Assembly (NCBI GenBank): GCA_947483075.1
Contig: CANKLE010000001.1
Span: 186,001 to 250,000, forward strand
DNA length: 64,000 nucleotides
Direction: 5' to 3'
DNA from: Flavobacteriaceae bacterium
GTDB lineage: Bacteria; Bacteroidota; Bacteroidia; Flavobacteriales; Flavobacteriaceae
This document shows, one piece after another, positions 25,629 through 34,825 of the stretch (positions are counted from its first letter, which is position 1; each line of letters begins with the position of its first letter). The notes beneath the pieces were generated by a model. It was not told the DNA's origin, searched no databases, and saw only the letters and a list, made by a program, of their open reading frames with translations. Position numbers and translations under genes: made by a program.

Positions 25629-28600
25629 TTATCGTTTTAGTGAAAAATGACCTTTTACTAGGCGTTGGTCTTCAAAGAAAATCACGTACCAATAGTCATC
25701 GGCAGGCAATGGTGTTCCATTAAAAGTACCATCCCAACCCGTTCCCAAAGGAGCAATTTCTTTGACCAATTTCCCCATCCGATCAAAAATGCGAATCATT
25801 GTATTGGCATTGTAAGCAGCTGTCACGCCTTTTACATTCCAGGTATCATTGGCGCCGTCGCCGTTGGGCGTAAAGAAATTGGGGATTCCCAACACATTTA
25901 CTTCAACAGGACCTATAGTACCACAGCCTTTGGTGTCTTTCACATATACGTGGTGGGTGCCCGGTGCAATATTGTAGAAATAGTTGCTGGGTTGGAAAAA
26001 ATCGGGGTAATCCAAAGAATAAATGTAGCTACCCAAACCGGAAGTATTCACCGTAATCGAGTTGGTGTCGGTAATGTCAACCACATCGATACTTGTAATC
26101 GTTGCTTTTTCTGAAGCGGTAACCAGAATCGTTCTTGTTTTGGGACATCCGGCTGCAGTGCTCACTTCTACAGTGTATAAGCCCGCCGTATTTACAGTCA
26201 AGGTGAATTGGGTAGCGCCCGCAATGGCATTTCCGTCCAAATACCATTGGTAGCTGTAATCGGCAGGATTTGTTCCAGCCAAAACACCGGCGTCCAAAGT
26301 GCGGGTAAAATTCGGATCGTCTGAGCAAATGAGCACATTGGCTGTACCCAATTCATTCAGATCAATTTGAGGCAAGGGCAACACGACCAAGGGTATGGTA
26401 GTGGTAACTGCACAATTGTTGTTTATCGTATTTTCTAGCGTTACTGAAACAGTTTGTGAAGAACTGTGAAACGGGTTCTGTACCGGGTAGCCCATACTTT
26501 GGCCGGCACCATCGGTATACAGCAAGTTAAGCCCAGTTTGTCCGTTTAGTAAAGCCGATTCAATCGCAGCCCAATCAAAGCCAATCGTTCCGTTTTGTAG
26601 AGCCGGATAATATTCGTCATCACACAACTGGGTCAAGGCACTGCTTATCGGAAACGCTTCTGGCAAATCATCCACAATAAAGGTGAGCGTTGCTTCCTCA
26701 AAACAAGCCCCATTAGGATCGGCGGTCACGGTATTGGTGGCACGCACGGTCACGTTTGTAGAATTGGTCACCAAAAACGGATTGGGCAACGGACTCGAAA
26801 GCGGGTTGCCGCTGGAATCAAAATAACTCAGGCTTACCTGGGTTTGTCCGTTCAATAAAGTCGATTCAAAGTTTGTGGTGTCAAATAAAAACTGCCCATC
26901 TTGGTTGTCATCACAATGCCGAATGAGGTTTGCAGGCGCCACCTCAGTGAGTGTGGGTAATGCTTCTACCGTGAGGTGAATATAAGGCCCCATTCCATAA
27001 CAGGAATTGTCGAGGGTACTTTCTACTCGAATCCAAATGTCTTGTTGGTTGGCGTAGCCGATGTTTCTGTAATTATAAATCGAATTTGCATCGGCTGGAT
27101 TTTGGGAAATCTCGAGCGAAATTCCAGAGGCATCCGTTTCTAAAGCCGCGTCTATGCCATTTTTGTAATACTTAATCGTAAAGCTAGAAGTTACTGGAAG
27201 CAATGCGGTTACGGCTGCGGTCACATTGCTAAAGTTAAACCCAGCTACTCCGTCATGGTCGTCGTTGTTGGCATTGTTAATCCCATTTATGTCCAAGAAA
27301 TCATCACATTTGGCAAAACTTCTCGAAAAAGAGGCAGGAATTTGCGTAGCCGAAACGATAATGGAGATAGAACCGAGGCTAAAACAACCATTGGCATTGG
27401 TTACACGCACCCAAATAGTCGCTGAGTTGGTAAAAAATTGTTCGGGTACCGAAATGTAATCGGGACTGGAGATCATTCCCGCTTGTGCTGCCGATTGCGA
27501 TAAATAATAGGTAAACGTTTCAACAGCAGCTTGAGCCGAGAGTTGTGCTTCTACCGATTTTAAATTCACATAGGTAAAGCCATCAGTCAAAGCATCGTCG
27601 TCACATTGTTTAATGATCACGGGGCTATTTACTACGGGCAACGAATAAACCGTTAGCGTTACGACATCCGAATACAAATTGCAGCTGTTGCCCACTTTTT
27701 GCAATAGCACTCGGAAACTTGCCCCGTCAAATGCGGTAGGTACTGTTGTGAATAGCAACTGGTTGGTTTGGGTTCCCGCCAGGACCACATTGTTGCTCAA
27801 ATTGGTCCAAACCCCGCCAATATTTTGTTGCCACTGGTAACTGTCTACAGGGGTAGTATCAATCGTAAAAGAGGTGTTTTGCAACGCGCATACCGCAACC
27901 GAAACCGGCTGAGAAATTATACTTATGGGCGCCGAAAGTGTGTAATTTTGATTAGGCAAGGGCGTGTATCCCGAGGCAGCATTAGTAACTACTCCCCACG
28001 AATTGACCACTACCGGACTTGTATTGCCCACCATGCCATCGGCGTTTCCGTCTAAATAACCGGCTTCTAGCGCATCCAAACAACCGTCGTCGTCGCTATC
28101 TAGATCAATGTAGTTGGCGGCAGCATCGGGATCAGCATTGGCGACCGTATAATTTAATTGTCCAGATTCGGCCACAGTTTCGATTGAGTTGGCTAGTCCG
28201 TTTGTACCAAAGACAACTGTATTGTCAATCATGCCGTTGTAATTGGTGTCGGGAGCGCCACAGCCTGATTCGACCAAATCATAGATGCCATCATTATCAC
28301 TGTCTAAATCTAAATAATCCGGCACTCCATCGCTGTCGGTATCGGCCACAACCAAACCCGTGTATTCGTCATATAAGCCATCGCCATTGGCGTCGGTAGC
28401 CCCACTGATGTTACTCAATGCTTGGGCTTCTAGTTGATCGGGTATGCTATCGTTGTCGCTGTCTAGATCTAGATAATCGGGCACGTTGTCGCCATCGGAG
28501 TCACGTGGCACACAAGTGGCTTGCAATTCCCATTGCACTCGGGCTATTGCGGTGTCCGACAAATTGATTTGGGTAAATCGCATACTGCTGCTGCCGGCTG

Positions 28601-30755
28601 CCTGAAAACTAAAGTTGGCCGTTCCAAAAGCCAATGGTGCAGCATTATTGAGTCGGAAGCGCACCTCAAACGAAGAAAATTGCGTCACATTGCTTTCGTA
28701 ATATCCGTCGTAATTGGTGTCAATGAGCAATTGATTGCTGGGATTTAGCACAGTTAGGGTTTTGTCTATATCCGAATTGATAATAAACTCCACATTACCA
28801 TCCAACAAGGCAGTGGGATCGCCCACAATGGGGTAGCTTAATTTGAACGCAGTGATTTGGGAAAATGTTTTGGTAAATTGTACGGTATTTCCCTTACCGA
28901 TTGGTGTTTCTGTGATAAAATTCCCCAAAGATGTTCCTGTAAATGGTGTAGGGGAGGGAAATGCTGTCCCGCTGGTGAGCACATTCAAGCTACTAGCATC
29001 TGACACATCAATGGGTTGATTGCCCAAGGATTCGGTGCAATTGGGAATGCCGTCGTTGTCCCAATCCAAGTCAATGTTGTCATTGGCCGCATCGTTATCG
29101 GCATTTGTAGCACAAGTACTCACCGGAATATTGTCTGATACTAATGTCGAACTGCAGGTCGCGATGGTTGCTTTTACATAATAGTATCCAGGAGCCAAAG
29201 GCAAATAGCTATTGGCCGTTGCACCTGGAATCTCTACATCATTATAATACCACTGAAACACATCAAAGGGACTAATCGAATTGACCGATATCGTAGTGTT
29301 CGGAATGCAATTGGTTTGCGCCGCATTCAGCGCATCAAAAGTTACCTCGGGTTTGAAAGTAAAACCAGAGAAAAAGCCACCAAAAGTTGCTGCACCATCG
29401 GTTCCGTAGGCCGCCAAATACAACTGAGAACTAGAGTATACACCGATATTTCCCGATAGACCGGTTATAGAATAGGTTTCGTAGGCTGGATTTCCCACCA
29501 CAGCAATAGGACCATTTACAGTCACTCCCGCTATAAAGGCCAATTGTGCCAACGAATAAGGAACCGCATTGACTTCAAAACTCAGGGTGGATGCCGTTTC
29601 GGTCAAAAGGGTGACGCGTGCAATAGGATATACGCGCGAACCAATTTCGTTGATCAAGGGAATGTTGTCAATCACATGTGGTGTTTCACAACTCAAGGGC
29701 GGAACAAAAAATAGTTCTTGGTTGGCATAATCGGTGCGGCTATTGTCGCCTATCGTTTGGTAGGCAAATATGTTTTTGGAAGAGGACACATATAAGTTTC
29801 CGTTGGCCGAATAATTACTGCCGTCTAGGGCCACATAATTTCCTGCATTCAAGGTATAGGCTGCTGTGGCCGTGTTTCCGTTGAGGTAAATTTCGGTGTT
29901 GTCTTCGTGAGCAATGAGCAAAACTCGTTCTACAATATCTTGCCCCGTACTTTTAATGAAAATGTATTCTTTGCCCGTTCGTTCGGCAGATACAATCTGA
30001 TCAAAACCGAGATCCAAATTTTGGGAGGCATTCGATCCGGTAAACGAGCCGCAATTTACCGCTATGGGTTTGTCGGCTGTAACCAAGGAACCAATTAGCC
30101 CGTTGAGGTTGGCCGTTGTAGGACCTTCTACAGCCAATACATAACTTTCACCGCTATTCAAAATCACGGGTGCCGGATTGCTGCCTCCGGGGTTGTTAAT
30201 TAAAACCACATTGGGTTGAATTCCAGAAAATTGTACCGTGGTGTTGTTTTCGGTAGCCAAAACAGCAATAAACGTATGCACGTTGTTTCCTAAGCCACCG
30301 TTGTTGGGGTTTAATAAGGAACCCACCCGAAATTCTTTTCCCAACGCGGCTATTCCTTTGGATACGACTGCTCCCGATTGATTTCCATTTCCGGCAATGA
30401 CACGGACAGTGGCATAAATCAAATCTTCGGCCTCAATGATAAATCCTTTGTTGGCCAATATTGTACTTGCTTGGGTATTTGGGACCATCAATTGGGTCGA
30501 GGAACCAAAGCCTATATTATAGATATAGGGGCTTGTTTTCGAAACGGACCCGGTAATATTACTACCACCCATTTGTTTGATTATAAAATTTACCGGAGTG
30601 GTTTTGGGTGTCGATATATAAATGTATTGCTCTTGGGCACTAGACCCTACATTGTCTGAGCCAGATAAGGGCGGCAAGTAATGGGTTTTGCTAAATTGAC
30701 TGTACCCTTGCCAGGCAAGTAATACCATAAGAAGCAGCAGTGCTTTCACTTTCAT
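25629..30755 (-). CDS. Giant T9SS type B surface protein with IgGFc-binding-like and calcium-repeat regions
   Basis: The 1708-residue protein has a signal peptide (MKVKALLLLMVLLAWQGYSQ). The N-terminal ~470 residues (FSKTHYLPPLSG, QYIYISTPK, IKSTGQDIVERVLLIAHED, FFVPPLSC) resemble the IgGFc-binding N-terminal region. An Ig-like segment (about 490-545) follows, then thrombospondin type 3-like Asp repeats (DLDWDNDGIPNC, DSDGDNVPDYLDLDSDND) expected to bind calcium, several Ig-like domains, and a type B sorting domain (FFTPNGDGANDTWN, IRIFDRMGKLVKE, PADDYWYVI, GHFSLKR). It is probably a surface adhesin. It follows the choice-of-anchor L gene by 19 nt. Confidence 0.9.
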   Translation of the reverse strand: MKVKALLLLMVLLAWQGYSQFSKTHYLPPLSGSDNVGSSAQEQYIYISTPKTTPVNFIIKQMGGSNITGSVSKTSPYIYNIGFGSSTQLMVPNTQASTILANKGFIIEAEDLIYATVRVIAGNGNQSGAVVSKGIAALGKEFRVGSLLNPNNGGLGNNVHTFIAVLATENNTTVQFSGIQPNVVLINNPGGSNPAPVILNSGESYVLAVEGPTTANLNGLIGSLVTADKPIAVNCGSFTGSNASQNLDLGFDQIVSAERTGKEYIFIKSTGQDIVERVLLIAHEDNTEIYLNGNTATAAYTLNAGNYVALDGSNYSANGNLYVSSSKNIFAYQTIGDNSRTDYANQELFFVPPLSCETPHVIDNIPLINEIGSRVYPIARVTLLTETASTLSFEVNAVPYSLAQLAFIAGVTVNGPIAVVGNPAYETYSITGLSGNIGVYSSSQLYLAAYGTDGAATFGGFFSGFTFKPEVTFDALNAAQTNCIPNTTISVNSISPFDVFQWYYNDVEIPGATANSYLPLAPGYYYVKATIATCSSTLVSDNIPVSTCATNADNDAANDNIDLDWDNDGIPNCTESLGNQPIDVSDASSLNVLTSGTAFPSPTPFTGTSLGNFITETPIGKGNTVQFTKTFSQITAFKLSYPIVGDPTALLDGNVEFIINSDIDKTLTVLNPSNQLLIDTNYDGYYESNVTQFSSFEVRFRLNNAAPLAFGTANFSFQAAGSSSMRFTQINLSDTAIARVQWELQATCVPRDSDGDNVPDYLDLDSDNDSIPDQLEAQALSNISGATDANGDGLYDEYTGLVVADTDSDGVPDYLDLDSDNDGIYDLVESGCGAPDTNYNGMIDNTVVFGTNGLANSIETVAESGQLNYTVANADPDAAANYIDLDSDDDGCLDALEAGYLDGNADGMVGNTSPVVVNSWGVVTNAASGYTPLPNQNYTLSAPISIISQPVSVAVCALQNTSFTIDTTPVDSYQWQQNIGGVWTNLSNNVVLAGTQTNQLLFTTVPTAFDGASFRVLLQKVGNSCNLYSDVVTLTVYSLPVVNSPVIIKQCDDDALTDGFTYVNLKSVEAQLSAQAAVETFTYYLSQSAAQAGMISSPDYISVPEQFFTNSATIWVRVTNANGCFSLGSISIIVSATQIPASFSRSFAKCDDFLDINGINNANNDDHDGVAGFNFSNVTAAVTALLPVTSSFTIKYYKNGIDAALETDASGISLEISQNPADANSIYNYRNIGYANQQDIWIRVESTLDNSCYGMGPYIHLTVEALPTLTEVAPANLIRHCDDNQDGQFLFDTTNFESTLLNGQTQVSLSYFDSSGNPLSSPLPNPFLVTNSTNVTVRATNTVTADPNGACFEEATLTFIVDDLPEAFPISSALTQLCDDEYYPALQNGTIGFDWAAIESALLNGQTGLNLLYTDGAGQSMGYPVQNPFHSSSQTVSVTLENTINNNCAVTTTIPLVVLPLPQIDLNELGTANVLICSDDPNFTRTLDAGVLAGTNPADYSYQWYLDGNAIAGATQFTLTVNTAGLYTVEVSTAAGCPKTRTILVTASEKATITSIDVVDITDTNSITVNTSGLGSYIYSLDYPDFFQPSNYFYNIAPGTHHVYVKDTKGCGTIGPVEVNVLGIPNFFTPNGDGANDTWNVKGVTAAYNANTMIRIFDRMGKLVKEIAPLGTGWDGTFNGTPLPADDYWYVIFFEDQRLVKGHFSLKR

Positions 30756-30774
30756 AGACTAAAAGTATTTTTTT

Positions 30775-33081
30775 TTAGCGTTTTAGGCTAAAGTTGCCTG
30801 TTAAAGTTTCAAATTGATCAAATTCTATGCGGAACCAATAATCATCGGCAGGTAATTGTTTTCCCAGATAAATACCGTCCCAGCCAGCGCTTTCTTCCGA
30901 GAGTTCTTTGAGCAATTTACCAAAGCGATCAAAAATACGCAGTTTTGCTTTTGATACCAATTTCAAATTTTCTATGTGCCACAAATCATTAAACCCATCG
31001 CCGTTTGGGGTAAAGAAACGGGGGTAATCCAACACGTATATTGGTTCGGTATCCTTGCCACAGCCGTGTATGTCTTCTACACTAAGGATGTACTCATTGG
31101 GTGCAACGGTTGTAAATACAGGACTTGGCTGATAATCTGACCCGTTTAAACTGTAAATGTAGCTGCCGTTTCCTGTAACTGTTACTTGCACTGTTCCCCC
31201 ATTGGTTTGAAAATGGTCAATTTGAATATTGGTAATCGTGGGTGCGCTCGAAGCTAGGATCACGAAATTTTTATGCGCTTCGCAGCCGTTGGCATCGGTC
31301 ACGGTTACCGTATAGGTGTTGGCTGTGTCAATGCGAATTCCGGCACTCGATTCGCCAGTAGACCAATTGTAGGAACTGAATACAGGATCAACCGCCAAAT
31401 CGAGGCTTTGCAAGGGGCAGAGATACAAGCTGCTGTCTTCAAAATTAGCCGGTTGGTTTCGGTTTACTTTTAAGTCAATGCTGCTAATACCAAAACAATC
31501 GGGACCGTTGGTAATTTTGGCATATATCGTTTCTTGATTGCTAATTGAATTTGTATATACAGCGGGTAAAGCATTTTGTTCGGCCTGCGCATCAGATAAA
31601 TTGGCATAGTAGTTTACCACCAAACCGCTGGGTAATGAAGCAAGCAAAAGAGGATTGATATTGGCCAATGTAAAGCCAAAATATCCGTCGAGCGTTCCGT
31701 CCAAATCACAGCTGGCATAGCTAATATTTTGCGGAACTGTAGCCGTAGAAAGCTGCAGTTGAACGCTGGCCACAGCAATACAACCAAAGGGAGTTTGCAC
31801 CGCGGCATAGATGGTTTTGGGTACCGTTAAATAGTTGTTTGGCGCAGGAATAGCTAAGTTTACTGAAAATTGTTGGGCAGCAGCCAAAGAATCAAAATAG
31901 AGTACTTGTCCATAACTGCTGTTGTTGTTGGTTACAATCAAATTAAGTTTCGTTAGATTGAAACTGGCCGAACCATCTAGGTTGTCGTCACAGGCCAGGA
32001 GAGTAGAAGGAATCAGCAGTGGTTTGGGAACAAATTCGAGCACACAACTTCCCGTGCTGGCACAACTGCTGCTGGCCGTGCTAATCGCTACACTGTAGGT
32101 GCCCGAAACCGAGTTTGATACCGTGAGTGTAGGATTGGTTTCGCCGGCCATCGCTGTGCCATTCAGAAACCATTGGTACAAATTAGGGCCAGTTTGTGTA
32201 GCGTTTAAAGTTACTGGATTGCCTTCGCAAACCGGATTGTTGTTGGCAATGAGTCTATCGGGACCCAAATCTACTCCAATATTAAAACTGCCTCCGCCCA
32301 AAAAAATCGCCGAATCATAACGGATGTTTTCGTGGTCGGCAATCACCAATTTGATGTGGTAGGTAATGCCCGGAATTACTGTTGCTTGCGCGGTCATAAC
32401 TACCGTTTGCCCATTAAAATTTATGGGAGCCGTCGAGCCGTTGTAGCCGCCAAAAAAAGTAGGATTGGCCGCCGCACAAGAACCTGAGATGGCCGGATGT
32501 ACCGATGTTACGAGTACAGGAGTAGTTGTCCCCGGAATTAGCGCCAAGTTTTGATAGGGTGCGGCACTGCCCACTTCTTTCAATAAAAAAGCAAATCCAT
32601 CCGAATAGCGGCAGGGTGCGGTTCCTTGGTATTCTTCTGAAGCAAAAATATAATTGAATCGAAAGTTGCTGTTTTGGGGCGTAAAATCAAATTCTAAGGC
32701 CGTGGCATTGTAGGTGTTGGTGATGTTGAGCGCCTGTTGCAAATCGAGATCGCCCAACCAAGCCGTTTGTCCTTCGTCTATTAAAGAAGAGTTTGGGCCA
32801 GCCGCGCGTTGGGCCCGAGCGGTGCATAACACTACGCCATTAGCAAACGGAAATGTGCCTCCGCCATTGGAAAAGTAGCCATAGCTTTGTTGTGCGCCGC
32901 TAAAGGTGTCGCCACTTATTGTTACATTAGAAACGGCCGCACACGGATTATTAATCAAGATGTTTTCGACCAATTGTTGTGCAGTATAGGTGTCGTCAAC
33001 AACTACATTTTGGCTATAGGCATCCTCGGCTATTAGCAAGAATAGTAAGAAGATAATTCCAAAGTTGCCCAATATTTTCAT
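30775..33081 (-). CDS. T9SS type B surface protein with choice-of-anchor L domain
   Basis: The protein has 768 residues from ATG 33081. A GTG 6 nt upstream is in frame, but the ATG gives a normal signal peptide (MKILGNFGIIFLLFLLI). The N-terminal domain has CAAVSNVTISGD, SYGYFSNG, FANGVVLCTARA and FNYIFASEEYQGTAPCRYSDGF, the choice-of-anchor L pattern. Ig-like/PKD-type repeats follow, then a type B sorting domain (FFTPNGDGFNDLWH, LRIFDRFGKLLKE, LPADDYWFRI, GNFSLKR). It is likely surface-exposed with an adhesion role. The tail is very similar to that of the neighbouring giant protein. Confidence 0.92.
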   Translation of the reverse strand: MKILGNFGIIFLLFLLIAEDAYSQNVVVDDTYTAQQLVENILINNPCAAVSNVTISGDTFSGAQQSYGYFSNGGGTFPFANGVVLCTARAQRAAGPNSSLIDEGQTAWLGDLDLQQALNITNTYNATALEFDFTPQNSNFRFNYIFASEEYQGTAPCRYSDGFAFLLKEVGSAAPYQNLALIPGTTTPVLVTSVHPAISGSCAAANPTFFGGYNGSTAPINFNGQTVVMTAQATVIPGITYHIKLVIADHENIRYDSAIFLGGGSFNIGVDLGPDRLIANNNPVCEGNPVTLNATQTGPNLYQWFLNGTAMAGETNPTLTVSNSVSGTYSVAISTASSSCASTGSCVLEFVPKPLLIPSTLLACDDNLDGSASFNLTKLNLIVTNNNSSYGQVLYFDSLAAAQQFSVNLAIPAPNNYLTVPKTIYAAVQTPFGCIAVASVQLQLSTATVPQNISYASCDLDGTLDGYFGFTLANINPLLLASLPSGLVVNYYANLSDAQAEQNALPAVYTNSISNQETIYAKITNGPDCFGISSIDLKVNRNQPANFEDSSLYLCPLQSLDLAVDPVFSSYNWSTGESSAGIRIDTANTYTVTVTDANGCEAHKNFVILASSAPTITNIQIDHFQTNGGTVQVTVTGNGSYIYSLNGSDYQPSPVFTTVAPNEYILSVEDIHGCGKDTEPIYVLDYPRFFTPNGDGFNDLWHIENLKLVSKAKLRIFDRFGKLLKELSEESAGWDGIYLGKQLPADDYWFRIEFDQFETLTGNFSLKR

Positions 33082-33103
33082 GGTCACACGCTGATAGAGC
33101 GAT

Positions 33104-34162
33104 TTAGCTTTTTTGTTCTTTGTTGAAATAGACTAAGTAGTAATACATCTGTTTTTCTTCGTCCCAGCCTTTTTCTACAAATTTTTCGGCGCTTTCGGGA
33201 TTGATGAAATCCAATTTGATCTGAATATGCGTATCTAGGTTGATCACATTTTTGATCGATTTGCGTGCGTCCGAAACGGCGGCATTGGCTATCGGAAAAG
33301 ACGTCACGTCTTCGATGCTGTATTTTTCGCCTTTGTCTACCTTGTAGCTTTTAAACTCCGGAATCAAATCGGGGTTGTCGAGTACTTCATTCAAGAAGTT
33401 GCTTTCTTCGAACTGGTCGTTTTTGGCAAAATAATTCACCGAACGATTCATGAACATTACTTCTTCTTTCTTGTCTTCGGCCGGAAAAACAACGTCTTTG
33501 GCAAAGCCTTGGCAAAATTTCAAGTATTTTTTGGTGATAAAATTTTCGTCTTCAAAGGCATCCACCGATAAGAAATGCTCCAACCAATAGCGGGCATCGT
33601 AGCGGTTGCTGTCTACGGTCAGGATTTTATAGCCTTCTTCTTTTTTGTGGTTAAACACCAAACAGCCTTTGTCCAATTTGCTCAAGTTGATGCCTTGTTG
33701 CAAAATCATATCGAGGTTGGATCCTTTTTCTTCAAATTGCAAGAAATCGGCTTGCAACTCACTTTTAAAAATCCCCACGGCATCGACTACCGTATTGTCG
33801 ATTGATAAATTGTTCAAATAGGCCACATACACTTCCCCGTTTTTGATGTGTGGGTGATTGGATTGCTCAAACAAATGCTGCGTTATTTTTTTGGATACCT
33901 CGTGTACCGATGAGGGATCGGTGAAAATTTGACTGACCATTTGGTACATTTCGTTGTATTCCAAATCGACATCGTGGGCAAATTGATAGTAGTTTTCTTC
34001 TTTGTCTCGAAAGGGTTTAAAGAAATATTCTTTCAACAACGGCACAAGCTCGTCGTTTATAGTATAGGATTGGTCAGATAAAAAGAGCGCTTCGTTTCGG
34101 CTTTTATTGCCCACACGGTGAATGGATAAATTTTCGATGTGGGTGTTGTACAAATTAATCAT
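33104..34162 (-). CDS. Nucleoid-associated protein, NdpA/YejK family
   Basis: The protein has 352 residues from ATG 34162, with MINLYNTHIENLSIHRVGNK at the start, SIDNTVVDAVGIFKSE, LDKGCLVFNHKKEEGYKILTVD and DARYWLEHFL. These match the bacterial 37-kDa nucleoid-associated protein family. It binds the nucleoid in characterised relatives, but its role is not well defined. A frame-open start 13 codons upstream is rejected because the family begins at MINLYN. The T9SS gene begins 22 nt downstream, so the two may be co-transcribed without an obvious functional link. Confidence 0.85.
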   Translation of the reverse strand: MINLYNTHIENLSIHRVGNKSRNEALFLSDQSYTINDELVPLLKEYFFKPFRDKEENYYQFAHDVDLEYNEMYQMVSQIFTDPSSVHEVSKKITQHLFEQSNHPHIKNGEVYVAYLNNLSIDNTVVDAVGIFKSELQADFLQFEEKGSNLDMILQQGINLSKLDKGCLVFNHKKEEGYKILTVDSNRYDARYWLEHFLSVDAFEDENFITKKYLKFCQGFAKDVVFPAEDKKEEVMFMNRSVNYFAKNDQFEESNFLNEVLDNPDLIPEFKSYKVDKGEKYSIEDVTSFPIANAAVSDARKSIKNVINLDTHIQIKLDFINPESAEKFVEKGWDEEKQMYYYLVYFNKEQKS

Positions 34163-34189
34163 AAAGGGGTGTTCGTTTAATAATTTAGA

Positions 34190-34230
34190 TAAAAGAACCA
34201 AGAAGTAAGGAATCTCAGCTTCTTGGTTGT
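34190..34230 (-). terminator. Probable terminator after the pRiA4-ORF3-like gene
   Basis: AACCAAGAAG (34196-34205) and CTTCTTGGTT (34219-34228) form a perfect 10-bp stem with a 13-nt loop. On the minus strand it is followed by CTTTTATC, a weak T tract. Confidence 0.6.
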
Positions 34231-34273
34231 CTAGTGTTTTTCCATTAGAATGGAATTGTAATTCGAGTAAATA

Positions 34274-34810
34274 CTAATAATCGTCGTAACTGTGGTCTTC
34301 GTATCCGCCTTCGTTTTCGTCAAAAAGATCCAAATCGTCTTCGTCGAGGTCGTCTTCAAATTCGTCATAAATCCCTTCGGTCATCTCGGCTTCGTAGTTT
34401 TTATCACCGGCTTCGGCAGGCATTAATCCATGACTAAATAAAGTAGCTGGATAGGTTTCTCCGGCACTAATGTCTTCGATGGCAGCCAATTCAACCAAAA
34501 AAGTCCACATGTTCAAGAAATCATAGACGTAGATAATTTTGGTATTTTCCTTGTTCAAGATAGTATACAAGGGGTAATCGCTCATGATTTTTTGTTCGCC
34601 GGGATTATCGCCGGTGTCAAATAAGGCAATTTCTTCCTCCTGATTCCATTTGTCGTCACAGGTATAAAAGGAGGCCATTTCTTGTCCATCAAAATCAAAG
34701 GCATTCACAATGGCGTTGTGCAAATCTTCTAAGGTGTCGTCTTCTAGAATAGCAATATCTCGAAAGATATCTTCTTCAATATCGAGTATAACTCTAAATT
34801 TATATACCAT
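34274..34810 (-). CDS. Plasmid pRiA4b ORF-3-like protein
   Basis: This 178-residue acidic protein begins MVYKFRVILDIEEDIFRDI and has LEDLHNAIVNAFDFDGQEMASF, FDTGDNPGEQ and IYVYDFLNMWTFLVEL, the pRiA4b ORF-3-like fold. The C-terminal 35 residues are almost all Asp/Glu (EDDLDEDDLDLFDENEGG), an acidic tail. Family members occur both on mobile elements and as stable chromosomal genes; function is unknown. Here it follows pheT by 15 nt with no mobile-element genes nearby, so it behaves as a core gene in the pheT operon. Confidence 0.82.
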   Translation of the reverse strand: MVYKFRVILDIEEDIFRDIAILEDDTLEDLHNAIVNAFDFDGQEMASFYTCDDKWNQEEEIALFDTGDNPGEQKIMSDYPLYTILNKENTKIIYVYDFLNMWTFLVELAAIEDISAGETYPATLFSHGLMPAEAGDKNYEAEMTEGIYDEFEDDLDEDDLDLFDENEGGYEDHSYDDY

Positions 34811-34825
34811 ATTTTATTTTTTTTA

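Noticed and set aside
25629..30755. Mis-assembly caused by repeated Asp-rich segments
   Set aside because: The reading frame is continuous from signal peptide to sorting domain, and the repeats are imperfect at the DNA level.
34274..34810. Mobile-element gene (pRiA4b ORF-3 relatives occur on plasmids and transposons)
   Set aside because: No transposase, inverted repeats or integrase near it; it sits in the pheT operon like a stable chromosomal gene.
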